A DNA stretch of 64,000 nt, taken from IMG/VR virus record IMGVR_UViG_3300027861_002706, positions 1 to 64,000 of that record; one strand, given 5' to 3'. The position numbers and the translations under genes are program-made. Below the pieces are notes generated by a model. That model worked only from the letters and a program-made list of their open reading frames with translations, ran no database searches and had not been told where the DNA came from. This DNA comes from a virus. Below are positions 15,707 through 22,566 of the stretch, in pieces; the first letter of the stretch is position 1, and the number at the start of each line of letters is the position of its first letter.

Positions 15707-17021
15707 AGACGATGTCTTAAAGGCTGTTAGAGAATTTTTCCGTGGTAAAAGTTCTAGCTGGGACAAAGAGAAAGACTGGGTAAAGTATTCAGGGCCGTCC
15801 TTTGACGAAGAAGAATATGTAGCAGCAGTTGAATCACTGTTATCAGAATGGCTCATATTTGGCAAATATGCTGCTGAGTTTGAGCGAGTTTTTCCAAAGT
15901 ACTTAGGTAAAAAGTCAGGGATCCTAACTAACTCTGGTAGCTCAGCCAATCTGTTAATGATGACAGCAGCTAAATCAAATAACTTGTATGGATTTGAGCC
16001 CGGAACAAAGATACTTACACCTGTAGTATGTTTTCCAACTACAATTAATCCGATTCTACAAAACGGGTTTGAACCCGTTTTTGTAGATGTAGAACTGCCT
16101 AGCTTAAATCTCAACTTAGATCATGTAGAAAGAAAGCTTGCTGAGTATCCTGACATAAAAGGTATTACTTTTGCCCATGTCTTAGGTAACCCTCCAGATA
16201 TGGAAAGACTTATGAGTATTGTAAAAGAACATAATCTAGTCTTTTTTGAAGATGCCTGCGACGCCCTGGGCTCATACTATGACGGCAATAAGCTTGGATC
16301 ATATGGACATATGTCTAGCTGTTCATTTTTCCCTGCCCATCATATGAGTATGGGGGAGGGGGGCCTTGTAGCCACCGACAATGCAAGAGCAAGGAAGGTT
16401 CTAACCTCCACACGCGATTGGGGAAGAGCCTGCTATTGCAATACTGCTAAGCCTGGAGACGTGACCTGCGAGACTGCCTGTGGTGACAGATTTAAGAACT
16501 GGCTGCCCGGTATGCCAGAGGTAACATATGATCATAGATATGTATTTGACGAAATTGGATACAATTTAAAGCCATTAGACCTGCAGGCAGCCATGGGATT
16601 AAAGCAATTAGACAAGTTGGAAAAGCTAGATGCTGCAAGAAGAAGCAACTATAAAAAATTATATAAAATATTCTCTAAATACGAAGAGTATTTTTATTTA
16701 CCAGAAGCAACTAAAAAGTCTGATCCATGTTGGTTTGGATTCTCTATAATTGTAAAAGACAACTCACCTTACAAAAGAGAAGATATAGTTAGACATCTGG
16801 AAGCAAACAGGATACAGACTAGATCCTATTTTAGTGGAAACATCTTAGCTCACCCAGGGTACAATCATATGGCCAAAGGACGTGACCTAGATAAGGAATT
16901 CCCTGTTGCAAAAAAGGTTACAGCAGATTGTTTTTTCCTTGGCACATTCATAGGGCTTACCGAAGAAAAGATAGACTACATAGAGGAAAAGCTAGATAGT
17001 CTACTCAAGGGAAAACAATGA
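15693..17021 (+). CDS. rfbH: RfbH-like NDP-4-keto-6-deoxyhexose 3-dehydrase
   Basis: I chose the ATG at 15693, preceded by AAGGAA; a TTG nine bases upstream is possible. The 442-residue protein is of the DegT aminotransferase fold, but the PLP lysine position reads H in FFPAHHMSMGEGG, as in RfbH/AscC (E1). That enzyme uses PMP to remove the C3 hydroxyl of CDP-4-keto-6-deoxyglucose. Numbering from the upstream TTG, C192-x57-C250-x-C252 matches the E1 [2Fe-2S] motif. The last ligand (C262 or C266) is shifted by an insertion compared with the usual x7 spacing. DIGYNLKP-type DEIGYNLKPLDLQAAMGL follows as in RfbH. The partner reductase (E3) is not in the window. A GC-rich patch covers about 16320-16500. 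Confidence 0.85.
   Translation: MSSSKDDVLKAVREFFRGKSSSWDKEKDWVKYSGPSFDEEEYVAAVESLLSEWLIFGKYAAEFERVFPKYLGKKSGILTNSGSSANLLMMTAAKSNNLYGFEPGTKILTPVVCFPTTINPILQNGFEPVFVDVELPSLNLNLDHVERKLAEYPDIKGITFAHVLGNPPDMERLMSIVKEHNLVFFEDACDALGSYYDGNKLGSYGHMSSCSFFPAHHMSMGEGGLVATDNARARKVLTSTRDWGRACYCNTAKPGDVTCETACGDRFKNWLPGMPEVTYDHRYVFDEIGYNLKPLDLQAAMGLKQLDKLEKLDAARRSNYKKLYKIFSKYEEYFYLPEATKKSDPCWFGFSIIVKDNSPYKREDIVRHLEANRIQTRSYFSGNILAHPGYNHMAKGRDLDKEFPVAKKVTADCFFLGTFIGLTEEKIDYIEEKLDSLLKGKQ
16057..16086. repeat. Inverted repeat inside the rfbH-like gene
   Basis: AAAACGGG (16060-16067) and CCCGTTTT (16074-16081) flank a 6-nt loop. The outer bases CTAC/GTAG extend the symmetry with one bulged T. The A run on one side and T run on the other resemble a bidirectional terminator, but it lies in coding sequence for QNGFEPVFVDVE, a conserved DegT-family segment, so it may be coincidental. 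Confidence 0.4.
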
Positions 17022-17965
17022 AAATAGTTTATGTAACAGGGTGTTTGGGTTTTATAGGATCCCACATAACGGCCAGATACTTAGATGAAGGATGGATGGT
17101 CTATGGTATAGATAAGTGTACTTACGCATCAAATACTGACCTTCTAGATAAGTTTAGGCAGTTTCCTAACTTTAGGTTTGAAAAAACTGATATAAAAGAT
17201 ATAAAACATTTATATGACTGCGACTACATAATAAATACTGCTGCAGAATCACATGTGGAAAACAGTATTATTAATAGCGATGAATTTATTAATAGTAATG
17301 TGCTTGGAGTAAAAAACTTACTTGATTTAATTAGAAATAAGGCAAAGAACTGTAATCCTAGACCAATAATGCTACACATTAGTACGGATGAGGTCTATGG
17401 AGACATCGAAAGCGGCAACCATACAGAAGAAAATTTGCTACGCCCTAGCAACCCATACTCGGCTGTTAAAGCTGCTGCAGACATGCTAGTGCTAGCATGG
17501 GCACGCACATATGGCATTGAATATATAATATTACGTCCTACTAATAACTATGGCATTGGACAATACCCAGAAAAGTTAATACCTTTATCAGTAAAAAATC
17601 TAATAAGAAATAAAAAGATCAGATTACATGATGAAGGAAGACCTATACGTAATTGGTTGCATGTAGAAGATACAACTGATGCCGTAATGAAAGTAATTGA
17701 ATCTGGCCAAGTAAATAATATATATAATATTGCAGGAGGATTTGAACAAACAAATGCCGATACAGTAAAAAAGGTTATATCTGCATATCATAATACTGAA
17801 GACTGGCAAGCCTATGTAGATTTCAATTATTCGCGTAAGGGACAAGACGTAAGATACGCCCTAGACGACACAAAAATAAAAGCTTTAGGGTGGGAACCTA
17901 AAAGGGTATTCGACGAAGAAATAAATCTAATTGTAAAGCACTACAAGGAAAATTTTATATGGTAG
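17018..17965 (+). CDS. rmlB: NDP-glucose 4,6-dehydratase (RmlB-like)
   Basis: The 315-residue extended SDR has TGCLGFIG at 7-14 and DKCTYASN at 32-39. AAESHVENSI at 75-84 is near-diagnostic of RmlB, and the catalytic triad region STDEVYGD (T123, D124, E125) is intact. PYSAVK carries Y147-x3-K151, and RPTNNYGIGQYPEKLIP follows. It oxidises, dehydrates and re-reduces NDP-glucose to NDP-4-keto-6-deoxyglucose. The D-E pair is that of dTDP-type enzymes, but in this setting the substrate could be CDP-glucose, feeding the rfbH-like dehydrase whose gene overlaps it by 4 bp. No nucleotidyltransferase (RmlA or RfbF) is present in the window, so the activated sugar would come from the host or another phage gene. 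Confidence 0.9.
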   Translation: MKIVYVTGCLGFIGSHITARYLDEGWMVYGIDKCTYASNTDLLDKFRQFPNFRFEKTDIKDIKHLYDCDYIINTAAESHVENSIINSDEFINSNVLGVKNLLDLIRNKAKNCNPRPIMLHISTDEVYGDIESGNHTEENLLRPSNPYSAVKAAADMLVLAWARTYGIEYIILRPTNNYGIGQYPEKLIPLSVKNLIRNKKIRLHDEGRPIRNWLHVEDTTDAVMKVIESGQVNNIYNIAGGFEQTNADTVKKVISAYHNTEDWQAYVDFNYSRKGQDVRYALDDTKIKALGWEPKRVFDEEINLIVKHYKENFIW

Positions 17966-18813
17966 ATAGTAAAATGAAAACAGCATGCTTAATCTACGCA
18001 ACGAAAAGTTTCCACGAAAGGTTAGCTCATTGTGCACTTAGAAGTTTTAAAAAATGGCACCCAACTATCCCTGTAATAGGGGTTAAGACTGATCACGTTA
18101 CTCCTGATATAGAAATGTCAGAGTTGGACGAAGAGATGCTTATGGTTATAGGTATACGGAAATATGCTCTTGCAAGTAGAGCTATGAAAGAGAATAACCT
18201 AGATAAGATTATAATTCTAGGGTCTGATACTATTACCTGTGGAGTACTAGATGAATTTATAGACAATAACTCAGCAGACATCCTAGCAACTTTGGATTAC
18301 CCATACCCTATATCTACCGCCGTATTTAATGGACAAGGGTATGAACATTTAAATGCTGATGTTGTATGTTTTAACTCTACGGAAGCTATTGATAGTATTG
18401 TTGAAAGAAGCCCTGCGCACGGTCATTGGTGTGAGCAAGGTGGTTTAAATGAAGTGTACTATACATCTGGATTTAAATGTGAAACCGTAGACTCCCCATA
18501 TAATGAATCTAATGTTGCATATAATGTTAGATCCAAAGGTAATACAGTAGCATCCCCTATGACTCAATGGGAATACACTAATAAGTTTATAGTTAGAGAT
18601 TCTAAGTTACTCATACCTACTCCCACCTTACAAACTAGATTGAAGCATTTGAAAGTATGGCATTATTGTGAAGGGTTCGGATGTTTGGATTACACATCCC
18701 AGAAAGAACGTATGGATTATTGGTTTACTAAAGGGTTTAACGAAGAAACTAAAAAATTCTTTAAAGAAGAGTGTGATTGCGGGGATTTCTTTGATGGAGA
18801 TTTTACACTATGA
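17959..18813 (+). CDS. GT-A nucleotide-diphospho-sugar transferase (GT8/GT77-like)
   Basis: The 284-residue protein begins with MKTACLIYATKSF-type strand-loop sequence (an inner ATG at 17974 is an alternative start). IIILGSDTITCG at 85-95 looks like the metal-binding region, with SDT in place of DxD. DILATLDYP and CEQGGLNEVYY (about 158-168) correspond to the acceptor/donor floor seen as D/EQ..LN in GT8-type enzymes. The C-terminus is acidic and cysteine-rich (EECDCGDFFDGD). It overlaps the dehydratase and GDP-fucose synthase genes by a few bases. Donor unknown; GDP-fucose or the dideoxy sugar made by its neighbours are the natural candidates. Confidence 0.65.
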   Translation: MVDSKMKTACLIYATKSFHERLAHCALRSFKKWHPTIPVIGVKTDHVTPDIEMSELDEEMLMVIGIRKYALASRAMKENNLDKIIILGSDTITCGVLDEFIDNNSADILATLDYPYPISTAVFNGQGYEHLNADVVCFNSTEAIDSIVERSPAHGHWCEQGGLNEVYYTSGFKCETVDSPYNESNVAYNVRSKGNTVASPMTQWEYTNKFIVRDSKLLIPTPTLQTRLKHLKVWHYCEGFGCLDYTSQKERMDYWFTKGFNEETKKFFKEECDCGDFFDGDFTL

Positions 18814-19709
18814 AAGTAGTAGTTACAGGAGGCTCGGGATTTCTAGGAACTAGGCTTCAATTAAAAAACCCAGATTGGATTTATATTTCATCAAAAGACG
18901 CAGACTTAACCAATTATAATGAGTGTATAAACCTTTTCAACAAGTACACTCCCGACGCAATCATACACTTGGCTGCTAAAGTAGGAGGTATCAAGGAGAA
19001 TGCTACGAAACCTGCCGAATTCTATGATATTAATATACAGGTAAATACTAATGTTTTAAAAGCCTCATACAAGTGTGGCATTAAACGAGTTTTATCCTGT
19101 TTGAGTACTTGCACCTTCCCTGATGCAGTTTCGTCCTACCCTTTCTCAGAAGATAATATATTCGATGGACCTCCCGCTATTACTAATAGGGCTTACGGAT
19201 TCACAAAAAGGGCTTTGTACATTCAAACTCTAGCATATAGAGAGCAGTATGGAGTTAATTATTCCTGCTTCTGCCCTTCTAACCTTTACGGACCTAATGA
19301 TAATTTTGATTTGGAGTCTTCCCACTTCGTACCTGCTCTTATAAGGAAATTAGAAGAATCTGAAGATGGAGATAGTTTAGAGTTATGGGGAACTGGAAAT
19401 CCAAAGAGACAGCAACTTTATGTCGATGACTTAGCAGAGATCATCCCCATACTATTGGAAAAACATAATTCGGACATACCTCTTATCGTTGCACCGAATG
19501 AAAACTTTAGTATAAAGGAGATGGCAGATATCAGTAGATCTATAATAGGTCGAGAGATAACTTTCACATTCAATGGAAGCCTTGATGGACAGTTTAGAAA
19601 GGATGGGTCTAATGAAAAGTTTAAAGAGCTCGTCCCAGACTTCGAATTTACTTCTTTTAAGAAAGGATTAAAGCAAACTTATGAGTGGTTTAAAGAAAGA
19701 ACAAGATGA
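18810..19709 (+). CDS. fcl: GDP-L-fucose synthase (epimerase/reductase)
   Basis: The 299-residue SDR has VTGGSGFLG at 5-13, HLAAKVGGIKEN at 53-64, the S99-T-C101 segment in CLSTCTFP, and Y129-x3-K133 in RAYGFTK. SNLYGPNDNFDLESSHFVPALI carries H172. These match Fcl/WcaG, where Ser, Cys, Tyr, Lys and His carry out 3,5-epimerisation and 4-reduction of GDP-4-keto-6-deoxymannose. The C-terminal region fits the family's substrate domain. With Gmd encoded at the start of the operon, the phage has both steps from GDP-mannose to GDP-L-fucose. It overlaps the previous gene by 4 bp. Confidence 0.92.
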   Translation: MKVVVTGGSGFLGTRLQLKNPDWIYISSKDADLTNYNECINLFNKYTPDAIIHLAAKVGGIKENATKPAEFYDINIQVNTNVLKASYKCGIKRVLSCLSTCTFPDAVSSYPFSEDNIFDGPPAITNRAYGFTKRALYIQTLAYREQYGVNYSCFCPSNLYGPNDNFDLESSHFVPALIRKLEESEDGDSLELWGTGNPKRQQLYVDDLAEIIPILLEKHNSDIPLIVAPNENFSIKEMADISRSIIGREITFTFNGSLDGQFRKDGSNEKFKELVPDFEFTSFKKGLKQTYEWFKERTR

Positions 19710-20340
19710 TTTTAATTGGGAGATGTACACCACCCTATACTATGAGAGAGAGATGGTAGAGGGACTCCAAAGACGGGATTCGCTCGACATGTTGGTAAAG
19801 AGTTCTTATGTTGATCGAGCCTTAGAGCCTAAAGTGGTATACTCGGATAACCTGCACTCTAATTGGAAAGAGTTATATAATCAGATATGTACGCTAGGGG
19901 TTAGCTCTGTCTTTGAATGTGGTACTGGATGTGCCCATCATTTAATTAACATATGCAAGCTTTGTCCTGAAATAATGATTAATGGTTGTGATTATTCCCA
20001 ATCTCAAATAGACTTAGGGTACAAGTATTTCTCCTTAATAGAGTATTCCTTTGCTAAAAGACTTAAGATAGTAGATATGACTACTCAAGAAGCTACAAAA
20101 GGACTACCTACCTCTGAATTTGTATATACGCAAGCTGTAACTATGCATCTAAGTTGGGATAGAGCTAAAAAGTTCTTAACTAATATGGGAAAGTTATCTA
20201 GTAAGTATGTCTATTTGATCGAAAATATTTATGCGCATGATTACTCCGCACTATTGAAAGAAGCTTTACCTGAGTTTGAAATAGCATCCGCTAATTCTGA
20301 TTATATTATAGGAGCAATCTTATTAAAGAGGAAAAGATGA
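19681..20340 (+). CDS. Class I SAM-dependent methyltransferase
   Basis: The 219-residue protein has motif I VFECGTGCAHHL at 77-88, then NGCDYSQSQI at 101-110 (acidic residue binding the SAM ribose) and a motif-IV-like FVYTQAVTMHL. The N-terminal 75 residues are helical and may bind substrate. The start at 19681 overlaps fcl by 29 bp; an ATG at 19723 would trim 14 residues. As the last gene of the sugar operon it may O-methylate a sugar, as is common for capping O-antigen chains, but a protein or nucleic acid target cannot be excluded. Its stop directly abuts the stop of the convergent gene. Confidence 0.75.
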   Translation: MSGLKKEQDDFNWEMYTTLYYEREMVEGLQRRDSLDMLVKSSYVDRALEPKVVYSDNLHSNWKELYNQICTLGVSSVFECGTGCAHHLINICKLCPEIMINGCDYSQSQIDLGYKYFSLIEYSFAKRLKIVDMTTQEATKGLPTSEFVYTQAVTMHLSWDRAKKFLTNMGKLSSKYVYLIENIYAHDYSALLKEALPEFEIASANSDYIIGAILLKRKR

Positions 20341-20354
20341 TCAATCTGCTCCTA
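20309..20354. terminator. Inverted repeat across the convergent operon junction
   Basis: TAGGAGCA (20309-20316) and TGCTCCTA (20347-20354) are perfect complements around a 30-nt centre that contains both stop codons (20338-20343). A smaller ATCTT/AAGAT pair nests inside. There is no long T run on either side, so it is not a textbook rho-independent terminator. It could still slow or process transcripts that meet at this zero-gap convergent junction. Confidence 0.3.
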
Positions 20355-20598
20355 ATATGGGCTCTATAGTTACATATCTTACTCTAGTGACGGCGCCCTT
20401 TGGTATAGATGTAACACTACCTACTGTGTCGTCGTCGTGTGAGTACGTAGAGCATATCACAACAGCCTTGTCGTCATTCCTGAGTACATACCCCATGGTA
20501 ACAAACCTCTGTGGTTCGATGAGCTGAGCCTCTTCTTGGGTCCGCCACTCATCATCCCCTATAATATCTAGCCACTCTACTATTACTGCTTTTAGCAT
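20341..20598 (-). CDS. Small conserved-type phage protein, function unknown
   Basis: The 85-residue product is mostly beta-strand by eye: VIVEWLDIIGDDEW, MGYVLRNDDKAVVICSTYS, then a Gly/Val-rich SIPKGAVTRVRYV. The pattern WxDI...W..EEA..L.P....GYVL..DD..V.I.S resembles a short protein seen in many phages and mobile elements with no assigned role. It is the last gene of the long leftward operon. Its stop touches the stop of the convergent methyltransferase gene. Confidence 0.65.
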   Translation of the reverse strand: MLKAVIVEWLDIIGDDEWRTQEEAQLIEPQRFVTMGYVLRNDDKAVVICSTYSHDDDTVGSVTSIPKGAVTRVRYVTIEPILGAD

Positions 20599-20599
20599 T

Positions 20600-20878
20600 T
20601 TATCTTCTATCTTCTATGAACTCTTCCCAATTAAACTTATGTATTGTCCAGCCCGAGAACTGAGACATATCTACAGTACCATACTCTACTATCTCATTCT
20701 TCTCTGAATCATATAATCCCACTCTGGCTGTACCTGATGCGTTAAGTATAAGCATTGCAGAGTCCGGATGTCTGACTATCGTATCAGGTTTAGCCGGTGT
20801 GCCGCTACACCCCGTTATCAATCCGATCATTAATATCGTCGATAATGCTATCATCAAGCTCTTCCCTGAGGTCTTCAT
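20600..20878 (-). CDS. Small lipoprotein (possible outer-membrane spanin)
   Basis: The 92-residue protein has a positively charged start, a hydrophobic stretch LMIALSTILMIGLITGC at about 8-24 and a lipobox LITGC, with C24 as the lipidation site. The mature part of about 69 residues is predicted to lie in the periplasm. Its start lies inside the upstream 60-codon gene in another frame. A small lipoprotein encoded out of frame within a membrane-protein gene is the Rz1/Rz arrangement, so an o-spanin role in lysis is possible. No endolysin or holin is present nearby to confirm it. A virion- or exclusion-related lipoprotein is the alternative. Confidence 0.65.
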   Translation of the reverse strand: MKTSGKSLMIALSTILMIGLITGCSGTPAKPDTIVRHPDSAMLILNASGTARVGLYDSEKNEIVEYGTVDMSQFSGWTIHKFNWEEFIEDRR

Positions 20879-20987
20879 TGTTACCTACCTGTCTAATTGA
20901 GCTGCTAGATCTATTCTTTTTAGTAAAGAACCAGTCTACTAGTAAGCCGAGTATAGATTTAAGTATACCCTTAAGCTTATCTAACAC
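20805..20987 (-). CDS. Short membrane or amphipathic-helix protein overlapping the lipoprotein gene
   Basis: It starts at GTG, sharing one base with the stop of the upstream gene (TAGTG), and encodes 60 residues. A hydrophobic/amphipathic segment KLKGILKSILGLLVDWFF at 4-21 is followed by a charged, helical tail (EDLREELDDSIIDDINDRID). About 74 bp overlap the lipoprotein gene in a different frame. This would fit an inner-membrane spanin partner in layout, but 60 residues is shorter than known i-spanins. It could also be a small holin-like or regulatory protein. Confidence 0.5.
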   Translation of the reverse strand: MLDKLKGILKSILGLLVDWFFTKKNRSSSSIRQVGNNEDLREELDDSIIDDINDRIDNGV

Positions 20988-21310
20988 TATGATATCTCTA
21001 AAACGGCAGCTATTACATCTATAGTCGTCGCGTTGCCTGCTGTGACTTGTATGGCATCACTCGCCTCTAAGACTAATGTGCCGTCTATTATCTGTAAAGA
21101 GGAGTTGGCTGGCAAATCAGCTGCAGTCACGATTGAGGCCACGTTACCTCCTTGCTCTCGTACGACTACCGTCACAGTTGTGTCTGACGCAGTAGTATTA
21201 GAGCAGTATATGGACTTAACTATAGATGTAGTTAGGGCAGGCGCAGTATATAACGTGGTTGCGCTAGTGGGGACATCAACTAACGAGGCGTTCTTATATG
21301 TATTTGCCAT
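20987..21310 (-). CDS. Probable virion surface protein, beta-rich
   Basis: The 107-residue product is dominated by T, S, A and V with alternating strands: TTLYTAPALTTSIVKSIYCS, TTVTVVVRE, and SLQIIDGTLVLEASDAIQVT. Small proteins of this pattern are found in tail regions of many phages and are presumed to form a compact beta-sandwich. It overlaps its upstream neighbour as TAATG, so the two are probably co-translated. Function unknown; a structural or fibre accessory role is inferred from position. Confidence 0.6.
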   Translation of the reverse strand: MANTYKNASLVDVPTSATTLYTAPALTTSIVKSIYCSNTTASDTTVTVVVREQGGNVASIVTAADLPANSSLQIIDGTLVLEASDAIQVTAGNATTIDVIAAVLEIS

Positions 21311-21672
21311 TAGGGTAATTCTCCAGTTACTTCCGTTAGTCCTATGGCATCAAGCATCTCAATAAAGCTACATGCTTGGCCGACTGAGGTTACATTACTT
21401 GCCTGGACTACGTGTGTGTCAGGATCCACTCTAGCATAGGAAAGGGTAGTTAGCTCCCCCATTCTTGCTTGCATTCCAGTGAGCATATCTTGAGTAGACA
21501 TGGTATTAGCGCCCAGGTGTGTAGCAGGATATTCTGCGTCTGCAGATATTTCTATGTTAAAGCTATATACATCATCTGGATTGTTAGTTACACCAGTAGC
21601 TATCTCTTGAGCTAGTGTATGGTCGGAGGTATTTATCACGAGGTAGTGTCTATATATCCAATCACTAGGCAT
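21310..21672 (-). CDS. Small tail-region protein of unknown function
   Basis: The 120-residue protein has no recognised domain. It is neutral to acidic, with short strands near the N-terminus (WIYRHYLVINTSDHTLAQEI) and a helix around MSTQDMLTGMQARMGEL. It overlaps both neighbours as TAATG, so its translation is coupled to the LamG-like protein before it. Probably a structural or chaperone-like accessory of the fibre operon. Confidence 0.55.
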   Translation of the reverse strand: MPSDWIYRHYLVINTSDHTLAQEIATGVTNNPDDVYSFNIEISADAEYPATHLGANTMSTQDMLTGMQARMGELTTLSYARVDPDTHVVQASNVTSVGQACSFIEMLDAIGLTEVTGELP

Positions 21673-22562
21673 TATGGTGCTCCTGCAAAGTAAATATGAT
21701 TGCTCGGTAATGGGATATTATATTTTGCGGATAAATATCCCTCCATTTTCTGTCTATCGGATGTACTAATCATTGTATTAAATACTGCAGCTTCATACAT
21801 ATAATCTTGATATATACCATTAGATCCATTACCCTTACTACCTAAGGTATATGTAGTTAAATCAACATTATCTCTAGAGATATACGCGATATGACCACCA
21901 CTACCATTAAACCATACATACAAGTCAGTTATATTACCTGATCTATATTCTATTCCCATGCACATTATTGCAGGATAAGAATGCCCTAAATCTGTACCTA
22001 GCTGCATGGATCTATTATGTTGATTACTTCCATCATTCCTATATATAGTGATTTTGTTAGTAGATACGCTACCGTCTGTATCCACAAACATTCTTACTGC
22101 TAAATGCTTATGTGCATTTGTTTGACCAGAAGAATCATTGAAAGAAATCAAGTATTTATTCCCTGAATAGTTTATAATCTCCGCGACTACTATCATAAAG
22201 AAGTTATAGTTACTAGTAGAGGGGAATGAATCCGTGAATAAATCATCTCCTCCGTCAAAATACAAGGCGTCATATCCATTCAATTGATGATCTGTCTTAT
22301 ATGTAGGCTTTTTACTAGTAGTAGACTGTGCAAGAGTAAGACCATTCCCGCTACTATCAGACCAAGAGGCAACTGGATCATTATGGTTAAGACTAAGTGT
22401 GTCTACCTTATGCCAAGCCTCCAGCGTAGCAATGTCTGTAGGAGTGAATTTAGCAGCAGAACTATGGAGTCTCCCTCGTTTTCTCTCCTTGAGATGTTGG
22501 TTCAACGACATCATTCCTTTTTCAGGAACGTGTCGCCGGTCTATACCTATTCTTTTAGTCAT
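21672..22562 (-). CDS. LamG/concanavalin A-like tail protein
   Basis: The 296-residue protein has the pattern FTPTDIATLEAWHKVDTLSL, WSDSSGNGLTLAQ and ALYFDGGDDLFTD, then a strand-rich region ending with the fold's last strands and a helix (KMEGYLSAKYNIPLP). This is the recurrent LamG-like jelly roll of phage and surface proteins that bind glycans. The N-terminal 35 residues are basic and could anchor it. A strong AGGAT ribosome site precedes the ATG. It follows the giant fibre and probably helps recognise the host surface. Confidence 0.75.
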   Translation of the reverse strand: MTKRIGIDRRHVPEKGMMSLNQHLKERKRGRLHSSAAKFTPTDIATLEAWHKVDTLSLNHNDPVASWSDSSGNGLTLAQSTTSKKPTYKTDHQLNGYDALYFDGGDDLFTDSFPSTSNYNFFMIVVAEIINYSGNKYLISFNDSSGQTNAHKHLAVRMFVDTDGSVSTNKITIYRNDGSNQHNRSMQLGTDLGHSYPAIMCMGIEYRSGNITDLYVWFNGSGGHIAYISRDNVDLTTYTLGSKGNGSNGIYQDYMYEAAVFNTMISTSDRQKMEGYLSAKYNIPLPSNHIYFAGAP

Positions 22563-22566
22563 GTTA

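Noticed and set aside
15693-17021. An ordinary sugar aminotransferase (DegT/RmlB-partner type)
   Set aside because: The PLP lysine position is histidine and Fe-S cysteines are present, both features of 3-dehydrases rather than aminotransferases.
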